From positions 580-36,549 of the forward strand of contig VBCG01000147.1 in NCBI GenBank assembly GCA_005881895.1: a DNA stretch of 35,970 nt, in the 5' to 3' direction. A program made the translations under genes and the position numbers. Below are positions 7,458 to 15,329 of the stretch, one piece after another. The DNA is from Betaproteobacteria bacterium. Its GTDB lineage: Bacteria; Pseudomonadota; Gammaproteobacteria; Burkholderiales; Casimicrobiaceae. Position 1 is the first letter of the stretch; each line of letters starts with the position of its first letter. Below the pieces are notes generated by a model. It was not told where the DNA came from. It was given only the letters and a program-made list of their open reading frames with translations, and searched no databases.

Positions 7458-7949
7458 TCACAGCCCGAACGTCCCGCGATGGGACCAGCCGCCGGCCATG
7501 AAAAACAGCATGGGCATCGACAGCATCATGTTGGCGCGGGAGGCAAGCAGGGCAACGCGGCGCGCCTTACCTTTTTCTTCGTCGGTCGCGGGTTTCATTC
7601 CCAGTATCTTTTGCTGGTTGGGCCAAATCAGCGCCCAGACATTGAACAGCATGATCGTGCCGAGCCACGCGCCGATACCAATCGCTCCCATTCCCTTTTG
7701 AAACGTGAACGCGTTGACGAACTGATTGCCGAGCAATGTCGCGCCGGCAAGCCACGTCACCACGGCCGACCAGCGGAAATAGAGCAGCGCACGAGGGGCG
7801 ACATGCTTCGTGATACCGGCGCCGGTGCCATCGGCGGCCGCATCCTTGAGCGCGGGCACCTGGACGAAATTGAAGTAATAAAGCAGGCCGATCCACATCA
7901 CACCGGCCAGGAAATGCACCCATCTTGCTAATGCGGGAATGTAGTCCAT
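7458..7949 (-). CDS. PuuD-type (urate hydroxylase N-terminal-like) membrane protein
   Basis: This 163-residue protein has about four membrane segments and the family marks RWVHFLAGVMWIGLLYYFNFVQVPALK-like start (residues 10-35) and NVWALIWPNQQKILG (103-117). It matches the membrane domain named after PuuD urate hydroxylase. Full PuuD proteins continue into a cytochrome c domain, which is absent here, so urate oxidation should not be assumed. His12 and His49 are candidate cofactor ligands. The Shine-Dalgarno aggggagga begins at the stop codon of the 31-codon gene upstream, 15 bases away, which suggests coupled translation. Confidence 0.75.
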   Translation of the reverse strand: MDYIPALARWVHFLAGVMWIGLLYYFNFVQVPALKDAAADGTGAGITKHVAPRALLYFRWSAVVTWLAGATLLGNQFVNAFTFQKGMGAIGIGAWLGTIMLFNVWALIWPNQQKILGMKPATDEEKGKARRVALLASRANMMLSMPMLFFMAGGWSHRGTFGL

Positions 7950-7964
7950 AACGTGATCCTCCCC

Positions 7965-8060
7965 TTAGTGCATTAGAGCCAGCGCTGCCCAATACAGAAC
8001 GGCCGTCAGAATCAGGCCACAGATGATCGTGCCCCAAATGGATTCCAGCGGATTTTTCAT
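7965..8060 (-). CDS. Small single-pass membrane protein, 31 residues
   Basis: This short reading frame encodes MKNPLESIWGTI, a hydrophobic helix (about residues 8-30) and ends in ALMH. The ATG at 8060 follows a strong Shine-Dalgarno (gaggaga) at good spacing. The stop codon TAA runs straight into the Shine-Dalgarno of the PuuD-like gene. An extended -10 promoter candidate sits about 45 bases upstream. The combination of strong ribosome site, one clean membrane helix and coupling makes it a credible gene; it could be a small subunit or stabiliser of the PuuD-like membrane protein, which is inference. I do not recognise a named family. Confidence 0.65.
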   Translation of the reverse strand: MKNPLESIWGTIICGLILTAVLYWAALALMH

Positions 8061-8105
8061 CGTTTTCTCCTCGATGGTCTCGGGTGGGCTCGAAACGATG
8101 GCGGG

Positions 8106-8114
8106 ATTCTAACA
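8106..8114 (-). promoter_or_regulatory. Candidate extended -10 promoter for the 31-residue protein / PuuD-like pair
   Basis: On the minus strand TTGTTAGAAT contains TGn followed by TAGAAT (8111-8106). Transcription would start near 8099 and give a leader of about 40 bases before the ATG at 8060. The -35 region is weak, as is common with extended -10 sites. The remaining 8115-8310, between this and sodB, shows no clear promoter for sodB. Confidence 0.4.
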
Positions 8115-8310
8115 AGGCGAGTTGCCGAGAACCCAGTGGCGGCACCACGCCAAAATTGCCTCGCGCGGCACGCGCCCGTTCCGAGTCGTCGGACGCATCC
8201 TACGCCGAAATCCGGTGAAGGACTGCGGCCCGCGCCGCCGGTCGACGATATGCTGCTCAAAACGTTTTCGCCTCCTGCTTTCTTTTCCCCGACGCATTGG
8301 AGTCTCCATC

Positions 8311-8919
8311 ATGCTCGCTTCCACTCTTTTCAGCTTGCCTCCGCTGCCCTATCCCGAAAACGCGCTTGAGCCGGTCATCTCGGCTAACACGTTGAGCTTC
8401 CATCACGGCAAGCACCACAAGACGTACATCGAAACGTTGAACAAGCTGATCAAGGGCACCGATTACGAGTCGTCTTCGCTAGAGAGCATCATCACGGAAA
8501 CCGCGGGCAAGGCCGACAAGATGCAGGTGTTCAACAACGCGGCGCAATCGTGGAACCACACCTTCTTCTGGAATAGCCTGAAGCGCGGCGGCGGCAAGCC
8601 GACCGGCATCATCGCGCAGAAGCTCGACGCGGATTTCGGCGGCTACGCTAATTTCAAAAAGGAGCTCGCCAACGCGTGCGTGACGCAATTCGGTTCGGGT
8701 TGGGGCTGGCTGGTTGCAGCAGGCGGCAAGCTCAAGGTGGTGAAGACAGGCAACGCCGATGTGCCGTTCGTCAAGGGCCAAACACCGCTGTTGACCATCG
8801 ACGTGTGGGAGCACGCCTACTACCTCGACTACCAGAATCGCCGCGCCGATTATGTCGAAGCTGTAATCGACAAACTGCTGAACTGGAGCTTTGCCGAAGA
8901 AAACCTCGCCAACGCCTGA
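8311..8919 (+). CDS. sodB: Superoxide dismutase, Fe type (SodB)
   Basis: This enzyme converts superoxide to hydrogen peroxide and oxygen in the cytosol. It has 202 residues. Metal ligands fit the Fe/Mn family: His31 (SFHHGKHH), His83 (SWNHTFFW), Asp164 and His168 ([11 protein letters not shown]). Gln79, in AAQSWNHTF, occupies the position of the FeSOD outer-sphere Gln, favouring iron over manganese. I chose the ATG at 8311, with ggag upstream at 8299-8302; longer in-frame starts would add an unrelated arginine-rich tail. It carries no signal peptide. Confidence 0.95.
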   Translation: MLASTLFSLPPLPYPENALEPVISANTLSFHHGKHHKTYIETLNKLIKGTDYESSSLESIITETAGKADKMQVFNNAAQSWNHTFFWNSLKRGGGKPTGIIAQKLDADFGGYANFKKELANACVTQFGSGWGWLVAAGGKLKVVKTGNADVPFVKGQTPLLTIDVWEHAYYLDYQNRRADYVEAVIDKLLNWSFAEENLANA

Positions 8920-9030
8920 ATCGCGCGGCTTTGTCGCAAGAACCGTCGGGATTTTGGGTGCTCGTAAGCCGGCGTGCCGTTTTCGGTGTTGTGGCAACCC
9001 CACATTGACGCTGGAAGAGGCACCCATCGC

Positions 9031-9059
9031 TTGTGAGCGCTTCCCGAACGGGCCATAAT
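9031..9059 (+). promoter_or_regulatory. Sigma-70-like promoter for the STAS gene
   Basis: TTGTGA (9031-9036) and CATAAT (9054-9059) are separated by exactly 17 bases, a strong vegetative match. Transcription would begin near 9066, about 30 bases before the ATG at 9095. The rest of 8920-9030 holds nothing recognisable. Confidence 0.6.
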
Positions 9060-9094
9060 CGCTATCCCTGCGAGCACGAATAACTCGCCTGCCG

Positions 9095-10327
9095 ATGGCA
9101 TTGTTTTACAAGCCGCCCGCCAAAAAACCTGAGCCTCTCGCCTCATCGCCGCGCCCGGCCGCCACGCCGCGCAGCGCGTCGGCGCGAGAGCTTGCGGTCC
9201 ATGCAGCCGCTCGAAAAGGCGTGGCGTCGCGTCCCTTGGCCGAGCCTCCGGGCGGAGCGTCGGCCGCAGGCGCCAGCATCATTGACTGGTCGCCGGGCTA
9301 TGCGTCCATCGAGGTGCTCCAAACCAATCCCGGGTTATGCGCCGTCTTGGAAAACGCCGCTCTGCTTTTCGCCAGTGGCCAAGTGGATCCGGCGCGGGCG
9401 TTGCTCGAAGACAGCGTCGTAAACGACCACGACACCAAGCTGTCGCCGCTTGCGTGGCTTGCTCTGTTCGATCTGCTCCAGCGGGCCAATGATCGCCCCG
9501 CCTTCGACCAATTGGCAATGCAATACATCGTGCAATTCGAACGTTCCGCTCCGGCGTGGGATGAACGAGCGCCGCCTGCTGCCGCCGTCGAAGCCAAGAA
9601 GGGCGGGTTCGTAGCGATTACCGGCAAGCTTTCCGGAGCCAGCGCCACGCAGTTGCTGGGACTCCGCCGCGCGATCGAAGCCCGAGTGCCCCGTGCTCGG
9701 CTCGATCTTTCATCGGTCATCAGCTTCGACGACTCCGGCGCCCGACTCCTCGCCGGCCTTCTTGCCCAAGCACGTCAATCGCACGTCGAGCTAACGGTCG
9801 AGCGGCCGGAGAATCTGAGACTGGCACTCGATGCCTCGATTAGAAAGGGCCGGGAGGCCGGGCAAGGCGCATGGTTGCTATCGCTCGAGCTATTGCAGTG
9901 GCAGCGCGATCAGGCGACGTTTGACGATCGTGCCGTCGATTACGCCGTCGCTTTCGAAGTGTCGCCGCCCTCGTGGGACCCGCCGCGCGGCGGCGAGCAA
10001 ACGATCGCGACTAATGGCGGCGTCGAAGCCTCGGTCCCAATGGGCGGCGAACCGGAAACGCTCGTTTGCACAGGCGTCATGGCCGGCGCCAACACGCCGC
10101 AAGTCAACGCGCTCGCCGACTTCTCGCATCGGCGCAACGTGATCGTCGTCGACATGATCGGCGTCGAACGTGTCGATTTCGTCTGCGCCGGCGCCTTGCT
10201 GAACACGATCGGCCGCATCGAGGCCCAGCGCAAGACGGTGCAGATCGTGGGCGCATCGCCCATCGTCCGCGCGTTGTTGCTGCTGATCGGCATTTCGCCG
10301 CGCCATTTCGTCAAGAAAGCCGCCTAA
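9095..10327 (+). CDS. Protein with two tandem helical-plus-STAS modules
   Basis: This 410-residue soluble protein has a disordered Ala/Pro-rich N-terminus (1-60). It then holds two copies of a module made of a helical segment followed by a STAS-like domain, at about 118-235 and 257-405. The helical parts align as AFDQLAMQYIVQFERSAPAWD and TFDDRAVDYAVAFEVSPPSWD. The first STAS keeps the Asp-Asp-Ser motif (FDDSG, Ser214) where anti-sigma antagonists are phosphorylated; the second (VDFVCAG) has no Ser there. STAS domains usually work in partner-switching or as small-molecule sensors; no sigma or kinase partner gene is nearby. It precedes hslV by 43 bases on the same strand. Confidence 0.75.
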   Translation: MALFYKPPAKKPEPLASSPRPAATPRSASARELAVHAAARKGVASRPLAEPPGGASAAGASIIDWSPGYASIEVLQTNPGLCAVLENAALLFASGQVDPARALLEDSVVNDHDTKLSPLAWLALFDLLQRANDRPAFDQLAMQYIVQFERSAPAWDERAPPAAAVEAKKGGFVAITGKLSGASATQLLGLRRAIEARVPRARLDLSSVISFDDSGARLLAGLLAQARQSHVELTVERPENLRLALDASIRKGREAGQGAWLLSLELLQWQRDQATFDDRAVDYAVAFEVSPPSWDPPRGGEQTIATNGGVEASVPMGGEPETLVCTGVMAGANTPQVNALADFSHRRNVIVVDMIGVERVDFVCAGALLNTIGRIEAQRKTVQIVGASPIVRALLLLIGISPRHFVKKAA

Positions 10328-10370
10328 GCACGTAGCGGTACGCATCAGTCGCGGCAAACGATAATCGCTG

Positions 10371-10910
10371 ATGGAGATTTTTCACGGCACGACCATTCTG
10401 TCGGTGCGCCGGGACGGGGCGGTTGCGCTCGGCGGCGACGGTCAGGTGACGCTCGGCAACGTCGTCATCAAAGCCACGGCAAAAAAGATACGCCGGCTTT
10501 ACCACGACAAGGTGCTCGCGGGGTTTGCCGGCGCAACGGCCGACGCATTCACGCTGTTCGAACGCTTCGAGGCGAAGCTCGAAAAGCACCAGGGCCACCT
10601 GACGCGTTCGGCCGTCGAGCTCGCCAAAGATTGGCGCTCGGATCGCGTGCTGCGCCGGCTTGAAGCGATGCTCGCCGTGGCGGACCGCAGCGCGTCGCTC
10701 CTTATCACCGGCACCGGCGACGTGCTCGAACCGGAATTCGGCATCGTGGCGATCGGATCGGGCGGTCCCTATGCGCAAGCCGCAGCGCGTGCGCTTCTCG
10801 AAAGTACGCCTTTGCCGGCGGCGGACATCGTGAAGAAAGCGCTCGCGATCGCAGCGGACCTTTGCATTTACACGAACCAAAACGTCGTCATCGAGACGCT
10901 CGAACCGTAG
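10371..10910 (+). CDS. hslV: ATP-dependent protease proteolytic subunit HslV
   Basis: HslV is the Thr-protease core of the HslVU (ClpQY) machine. The 179-residue product starts MEIFHG, and Thr7 opens the mature TTILSVRR sequence, so a six-residue propeptide must be removed, as in other betaproteobacterial HslV proteins. The conserved [16 protein letters not shown] and [17 protein letters not shown] segments follow, and later [14 protein letters not shown]. The normal partner hslU, usually the next gene, is not present: 44 bases after the stop begins an unrelated hydroxylase gene. HslV alone has very little activity, so HslU is presumably encoded elsewhere or missing. Confidence 0.96.
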   Translation: MEIFHGTTILSVRRDGAVALGGDGQVTLGNVVIKATAKKIRRLYHDKVLAGFAGATADAFTLFERFEAKLEKHQGHLTRSAVELAKDWRSDRVLRRLEAMLAVADRSASLLITGTGDVLEPEFGIVAIGSGGPYAQAAARALLESTPLPAADIVKKALAIAADLCIYTNQNVVIETLEP

Positions 10911-10954
10911 GAACCATAAGTTTCGCTTCAGCGTAGCGTGCGAGACTTCCCGTT

Positions 10955-12127
10955 GTGAATACTGTTTACGACGTCGTGATCGCCGGCGCCGGACTCGTCG
11001 GTTTGTCCCTGGCGCCGGCATTGTCGCGGTCCGGACTCTCGGTGGCATTGGTCGACCGCGGTTCGATGGCTGATGATGAACACGCGCCCGATACGTTCGA
11101 CGCGCGTATTTACGCAATCAGTCCGGGTAGCGCTGCGTTCTTGCGCGCAGTGGGCGCCTGGCAGACGCTCCGGTGTGAACGCATCGCTGCGATCGAATCG
11201 ATGCATGTCGAAGGCGACGCTGGCGGCTCGCTCGATTTTTCTGCTTATGATTTGGGCGAGCGCGCACTCGCATGGATCGTCGAAGAGCGGGAGCTTCGCA
11301 CCGCGCTATTGCGTACTGTGCGACGGGCGGGGGTGGACATGATTGGCGATGCGACCCTCGACGCCCTGATGTGGTCCGCCCCGGCGGGAACGTTGCGGCT
11401 TGCGGACGGCCGTACACTGGAAGCTCGCCTTATCGTTGGCGCCGACGGTGCGCGCTCGTGGGTGCGCGAAGCAGCCGGCATCGTCGCGGAGCCGAAGTCG
11501 TACGGTCAAACAGCCGTTGTCGCGAACTTCGCCTGCGAGCGGGCGCATCACGGCCGGGCGTATCAATGGTTCCGTGCCGACGGCGGCGTGCTCGCATGGC
11601 TGCCGTTGCCGGGCCGGCGCATGTCGATGGTCTGGTCGGCGCCGGAAGCGCTTGCGCAAACGTTGCTGGCAGAGAATGGCGAAGTGTTGTCGGCCCGCGT
11701 AGCCGAAGCAGGCGGGTACGCGCTGGGGGCGCACAGCTGCATCACGCCCGCCACCGGATTTCCATTGCGCTTCCTGCGCTTGCCCACGTCTGTCGCCCTG
11801 CGGCTCGCGCTTGTCGGTGACGCCGCGCATGGCGTGCATCCCTTGGCGGGACAAGGTGTTAATCTCGGCTTTGGCGATGCCCAGTCCCTCTCGACCGTCC
11901 TGGCCGAGCGAGGCCCGGTGAGTGATCCGGGCGCGCCGATTCTGCTTGAACGGTATGCGCGGCGGCGCGCCGAGCCGGTATTGGCGATGCAGGCGGTGAC
12001 CGATGGATTGGCGCGGCTGTTCGGCCCTCCCACACCGTGGCTCAAGGCGTTGCGCAACGCCGGCATTTCCGCCGTCGATCGGTTGCCGCTCTTGAAACGC
12101 GCGTTGGCGCAACCTGCGCTTCGTTAG
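10955..12127 (+). CDS. UbiH/UbiF/COQ6-family FAD-dependent monooxygenase
   Basis: This 390-residue flavin hydroxylase is of the type that hydroxylates the ubiquinone ring. It shows the N-terminal dinucleotide motif VVIAGAGLVGLSLA, the family segment DARIYAISPGS that follows the FAD domain, and the second FAD motif LVGDAAHGVHPLAGQGVNLGFGDA. UbiH, UbiF, UbiI and UbiM cannot be told apart with confidence from sequence alone. Translation begins at a GTG (10955) directly ahead of the Rossmann motif; upstream Shine-Dalgarno is weak. dsbC follows 50 bases later on the same strand. Confidence 0.88.
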   Translation: MNTVYDVVIAGAGLVGLSLAPALSRSGLSVALVDRGSMADDEHAPDTFDARIYAISPGSAAFLRAVGAWQTLRCERIAAIESMHVEGDAGGSLDFSAYDLGERALAWIVEERELRTALLRTVRRAGVDMIGDATLDALMWSAPAGTLRLADGRTLEARLIVGADGARSWVREAAGIVAEPKSYGQTAVVANFACERAHHGRAYQWFRADGGVLAWLPLPGRRMSMVWSAPEALAQTLLAENGEVLSARVAEAGGYALGAHSCITPATGFPLRFLRLPTSVALRLALVGDAAHGVHPLAGQGVNLGFGDAQSLSTVLAERGPVSDPGAPILLERYARRRAEPVLAMQAVTDGLARLFGPPTPWLKALRNAGISAVDRLPLLKRALAQPALR

Positions 12128-12177
12128 AATGTCGTAAGCGGTACTGTCCTTATCTGCCACCGTAACCGGAGAACCTG

Positions 12178-12972
12178 ATGGTCTCGACCTTTATTTCATT
12201 TCGCCGCGGCGTTATCGGCGTCATCGCCGGACTCGCCGTTGCGATGCCGGGTGCGTTGGCGCAAACCGCGGCGCCGCCGCTTGCGGGCGATACCGCTGCC
12301 CTGAAGAAGACGCTCGAGCAGAAATTTCCCGGCGCCGAGATCCGCTACGTCGCCAAAAGCCCGTATTTCGGCCTGTACGAAGCGTTGCTCGGCGATCAAA
12401 TGGTCTACACGGACGCCAAGGCAAACCAGATACTGGTCGGCTCCGTTTACGACGTTGCGACGAAGCAAAACCTGACGGAAGCGAAGGTTCGCAAGATCAA
12501 TCGCGTTGCCTTCGACAAGCTGCCGCTCGATCTGTCATTCACTCGCGTCAAAGGCAACGGCGCGCGCAAGCTCGTCATCTTCTCCGACGCCGATTGTCCG
12601 TTCTGCCACCGTCTCGAGAACGAGCTCAAGAACCTCGACAACGTCACGATTTACACGTTCCTGTTTCCTATCGACCAGCTGCATCCCGACGCCGCGCGCA
12701 AATCGAAGCAGATCTGGTGCGCGCCGGACAAGGTCAAGGCATGGGACGACTTTTTCGCCTCGGGCAAGGTACCCGACAACGCCGGCGACTGCGGCGACCC
12801 CGTCGCGAAGACGCAGGCGCTCGGTGAATCGATGAAGATCAACGCGACGCCCACACTGGTATTTGCCGACGGCACAATCGTTCCCGGCGCACTGCCGCTC
12901 GCGCAGATCGAAAAGCAGCTCGCCGATTCCGAAGTCGAGGCGAAAAAACTCGCCAGCGCGCCGAAGCCCTGA
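12178..12972 (+). CDS. dsbC: Thiol:disulfide interchange protein DsbC
   Basis: This periplasmic disulfide isomerase repairs wrongly paired disulfides and is kept reduced by DsbD. The 264-residue precursor has a signal peptide (basic start, hydrophobic core, ALAQT cleavage region near residue 29). A short N-terminal dimerisation domain follows, then a thioredoxin fold with the active-site CPFC (Cys140, Cys143) and the cis-Pro loop ATPTLVF. E. coli DsbC has CGYC, but CPFC-like variants occur in the family. A second Cys pair (IWCAP and AGDCGDP) matches the structural disulfide of DsbC. Confidence 0.93.
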   Translation: MVSTFISFRRGVIGVIAGLAVAMPGALAQTAAPPLAGDTAALKKTLEQKFPGAEIRYVAKSPYFGLYEALLGDQMVYTDAKANQILVGSVYDVATKQNLTEAKVRKINRVAFDKLPLDLSFTRVKGNGARKLVIFSDADCPFCHRLENELKNLDNVTIYTFLFPIDQLHPDAARKSKQIWCAPDKVKAWDDFFASGKVPDNAGDCGDPVAKTQALGESMKINATPTLVFADGTIVPGALPLAQIEKQLADSEVEAKKLASAPKP

Positions 12973-13032
12973 GGACGCCCGCAAGGGTTCGCGCGACGGT
13001 CGATTCCGTTGGTTGGTCTCAAGGGAGATCCT

Positions 13033-14103
13033 ATGGCGATCCTGGATTTCATCAAGAAGCAGTTCGTCGACATCATCGAGTGGACCGATGATTCGCGCGA
13101 TACGCTGTCGTACCGATTCCCCGACGAAGACAAGGAGATCAAGAACGGCGCGCAGCTGATCGTCCGCGAATCGCAAGTCGCGCAGTTCATTTATCTCGGC
13201 CAGTTCGGCGATTCGTTCGGTCCCGGCAAGTATTCGCTGACAACCGACAACATTCCGATCCTTACCGACCTCAAAGGCTGGAAATACGGTCTGGAGAGCC
13301 CGTTCAAGGCCGATGTCTATTACGTCGTCACGCGTCTTTTCACCGGCAACAAATGGGGGACCGCGAATCCCGTGATGATGCGAGACAGCGATTTCGGCGT
13401 TGTTCGATTGCGCGCGTACGGCACCTATGACTTCCGCGTTGTCGATGTGAAGAAATTTCTGAAGGAGGTCGCCGGCACTGACGACCATTTCCGCCTGGAC
13501 GAATTCAACGACACGATGCGATCAAGGATCGTGAGCATATTCACCGACGCGCTCGCGACCGCGAAGATTCCGGCGCTCGACGTCGCATCGCGCTACGGCG
13601 AGCTCGGCGAAGCGCTCTTGCCGCTCATCAACCCGGCGATCGGCGCCAAGTACGGTCTCGAGATGACGACTTTCATCGTCGAAAACGTTTCCGTTCCCGC
13701 CGAAGTCGAAAGTGCGATCGACAAGCGCTCGAGCATGGCCGCCGTCGGCAACCTGAACGACTACGTCAAATTCCAGATGGCGCAAGGGATGGAAAAGGGC
13801 GGTGACGGCGGCGTCGGCGGTCTCGGCGCACAAATGGCCGTGGGCATGGCGATGGCGCAGCAAATGATGAATCAGCCGGGCGGCCTGATGGCGCAACAAA
13901 CGCCCGGTATTTCTACGCCGTCGCCGGCGCCGACATCGAGCGAGGGTGGCCAATTGATGAATCCGTCGCAAGTCGCGCAGATGCTCGGCGTGGCGGAGTC
14001 CGACGTGCTGTCGATTCTCGAGGCAGGCGATCTCAAAGGAAAGAAAATCGGCACGCAGTGGCGCGTGACGCGTGATGCCGTCAATTCGTATCTGAGATCG
14101 TGA
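13033..14103 (+). CDS. SPFH-domain protein with C-terminal helix-turn-helix
   Basis: This 356-residue protein has an N-terminal SPFH-like domain similar to the so-called virion core protein/YdjI group (about residues 1-240; DIIEWTDDSRDTLSYRFPDEDKEI start). A Gly/Met/Gln-rich low-complexity linker (about 250-295) follows. The last 48 residues (309-356) look like an excisionase/MerR-type helix-turn-helix: MNPSQVAQMLGVAESDVLSIL, then IGTQWRVTRDAVNSYL. There is no signal peptide. The ATG at 13033 follows aagggag. It heads a four-gene operon; its stop overlaps the next start (GTGA). SPFH proteins form ring or scaffold assemblies at membranes; the DNA-binding-like tail may act in protein contact rather than on DNA. 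Confidence 0.82.
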   Translation: MAILDFIKKQFVDIIEWTDDSRDTLSYRFPDEDKEIKNGAQLIVRESQVAQFIYLGQFGDSFGPGKYSLTTDNIPILTDLKGWKYGLESPFKADVYYVVTRLFTGNKWGTANPVMMRDSDFGVVRLRAYGTYDFRVVDVKKFLKEVAGTDDHFRLDEFNDTMRSRIVSIFTDALATAKIPALDVASRYGELGEALLPLINPAIGAKYGLEMTTFIVENVSVPAEVESAIDKRSSMAAVGNLNDYVKFQMAQGMEKGGDGGVGGLGAQMAVGMAMAQQMMNQPGGLMAQQTPGISTPSPAPTSSEGGQLMNPSQVAQMLGVAESDVLSILEAGDLKGKKIGTQWRVTRDAVNSYLRS

Positions 14104-14528
14104 TCGGCTGGTTAACGGTTCGATGCGCGGCGCTCGTGGTTGCGCTCGCATGTTTGTCCACGCTGGCGCTTGCGCAAAATCCTGACGCAACGACGGTCCA
14201 AGGCATTGCGCGTGATTGGCTCGTATTGACCGACCGTGGCGACGCTGGGGCCAGTTGGGATGCCGCTGCCCGCCAATTCCGGAACGCACTACCGCGCGAA
14301 CGCTGGGCCGACTCGCTTCGGAAGGCGCGTGAACCCCTCGGCGCCCTCGCACAGCGGGCCATCCTGTCGACGACCTTTGCGACTTCTTTTCCAGGCGCCC
14401 CGGACGGCAACTACGCCATCGTCCTGTTTCGAACGTCGTTCGAGAAAAAAGCAGACGCAGCCGAGACGGTAACGCTCGAGCGCGAAGCTGACGGGGTTTG
14501 GCGGGTCGTCGGCTATTTGATCCGATAA
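14100..14528 (+). CDS. DUF4019 domain-containing exported protein
   Basis: This 142-residue precursor has a signal peptide (hydrophobic core about residues 8-22, ALAQN cleavage region). A compact domain follows that fits DUF4019: ARDWLVLTDRGDAGASWDAAARQFR near the start and RTSFEKKADAAETVTLEREADGVWRVVGY at the end. Function is unknown; the fold is probably a small alpha-beta cone exposed in the periplasm. It starts with GTG overlapping the SPFH stop (GTGA) and its TAA is followed directly by the next ATG, so translation with both neighbours is probably coupled. Confidence 0.8.
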   Translation: MIGWLTVRCAALVVALACLSTLALAQNPDATTVQGIARDWLVLTDRGDAGASWDAAARQFRNALPRERWADSLRKAREPLGALAQRAILSTTFATSFPGAPDGNYAIVLFRTSFEKKADAAETVTLEREADGVWRVVGYLIR

Positions 14529-15329
14529 ATGACCGAAGAAATCGGTTCGACGCCACTCGTTGCCGACGAAGTGCCTTCCGATACGTTTCGGCCGGACGGC
14601 ATCATTCCGTTCGCGATCGACGAGTCCGACGCACGTGAGCGCGCAGTGCGATGGATTCGTCGATCGTGGCTTCCGCCGTCTGGGCTTGGGCACGTCTCGC
14701 GATCGGACGCCGTCAAGGGGCTTTATTTGCCGTTCTGGGCGTTCGACGCTCACGCAATCGGCTATTGGAGCGGCGGAAGCGTCACGCGCGGCATCACTGA
14801 AATGGATTTCGGCAATCTCTTGGTCTGCGCCGATCGCGGCGCCGATTCGAATGGGATGCCGGCGCTCGAGCCGCCACTCGCCAAAGCAGTTCGCGCGTAC
14901 GATCCGCGCCTTGTTGCCGGCCGGCCGATCTCGAACGCGCAGCGTGGTCAGGACGAAGCGACGTTGCTCGCGCACACGCGGATGGAACGCGAGCTCGCCG
15001 CCACCACGAGACGCAGCCGCCCGCCCAAGGAGCGCGACAAAGTGCTGCTTTCGCGAGTCGAATATGCACGCGAAAACTACAAGCGACTTCTCCTTCCGAT
15101 ATGGCTGATCGATTATCGTTACCTGGGCCGCAGCTATCGGATCACGATTGACGGCTCGAGCGGCAACGTCACCGGTGACGTGCCGACGTCGGTGGCCAAG
15201 GTCGCGCTCGTGACAATCGCGGCGCTCTGGGTCATTCTCTTCCTCGGCGACGCGGAGACTGCGCTTTCGATTCCCGTGCGAATGGCCGAAGGCGTTCGCT
15301 GGCTCGTCAGGCGATCGTTGAGCAGCTGA
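14529..15329 (+). CDS. Single-pass membrane protein, paralogue of the next gene without zinc ribbons
   Basis: This 266-residue protein aligns with the body of the following gene: FRPDGIIPFAIDESDARERA, AVKGLYLPFWAFDAHAIGYW, YDPRLVAG, LLPIWLIDYRYLGRSYRITIDGSSGNVTGDVP. Unlike that gene it begins almost directly in this domain and has no Cys pairs, so the zinc-ribbon part is missing. A hydrophobic segment (about 222-241) near the C-terminus anchors it, leaving a short basic tail. The start touches the DUF4019 stop, and the stop overlaps the next start (TGATG). No function is known. Confidence 0.8.
   Translation: MTEEIGSTPLVADEVPSDTFRPDGIIPFAIDESDARERAVRWIRRSWLPPSGLGHVSRSDAVKGLYLPFWAFDAHAIGYWSGGSVTRGITEMDFGNLLVCADRGADSNGMPALEPPLAKAVRAYDPRLVAGRPISNAQRGQDEATLLAHTRMERELAATTRRSRPPKERDKVLLSRVEYARENYKRLLLPIWLIDYRYLGRSYRITIDGSSGNVTGDVPTSVAKVALVTIAALWVILFLGDAETALSIPVRMAEGVRWLVRRSLSS

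Noticed and set aside
8122-8310. In-frame upstream extension of sodB
   Set aside because: Arg-rich, unrelated to SOD N-termini; the ATG at 8311 with ggag upstream gives the normal length.
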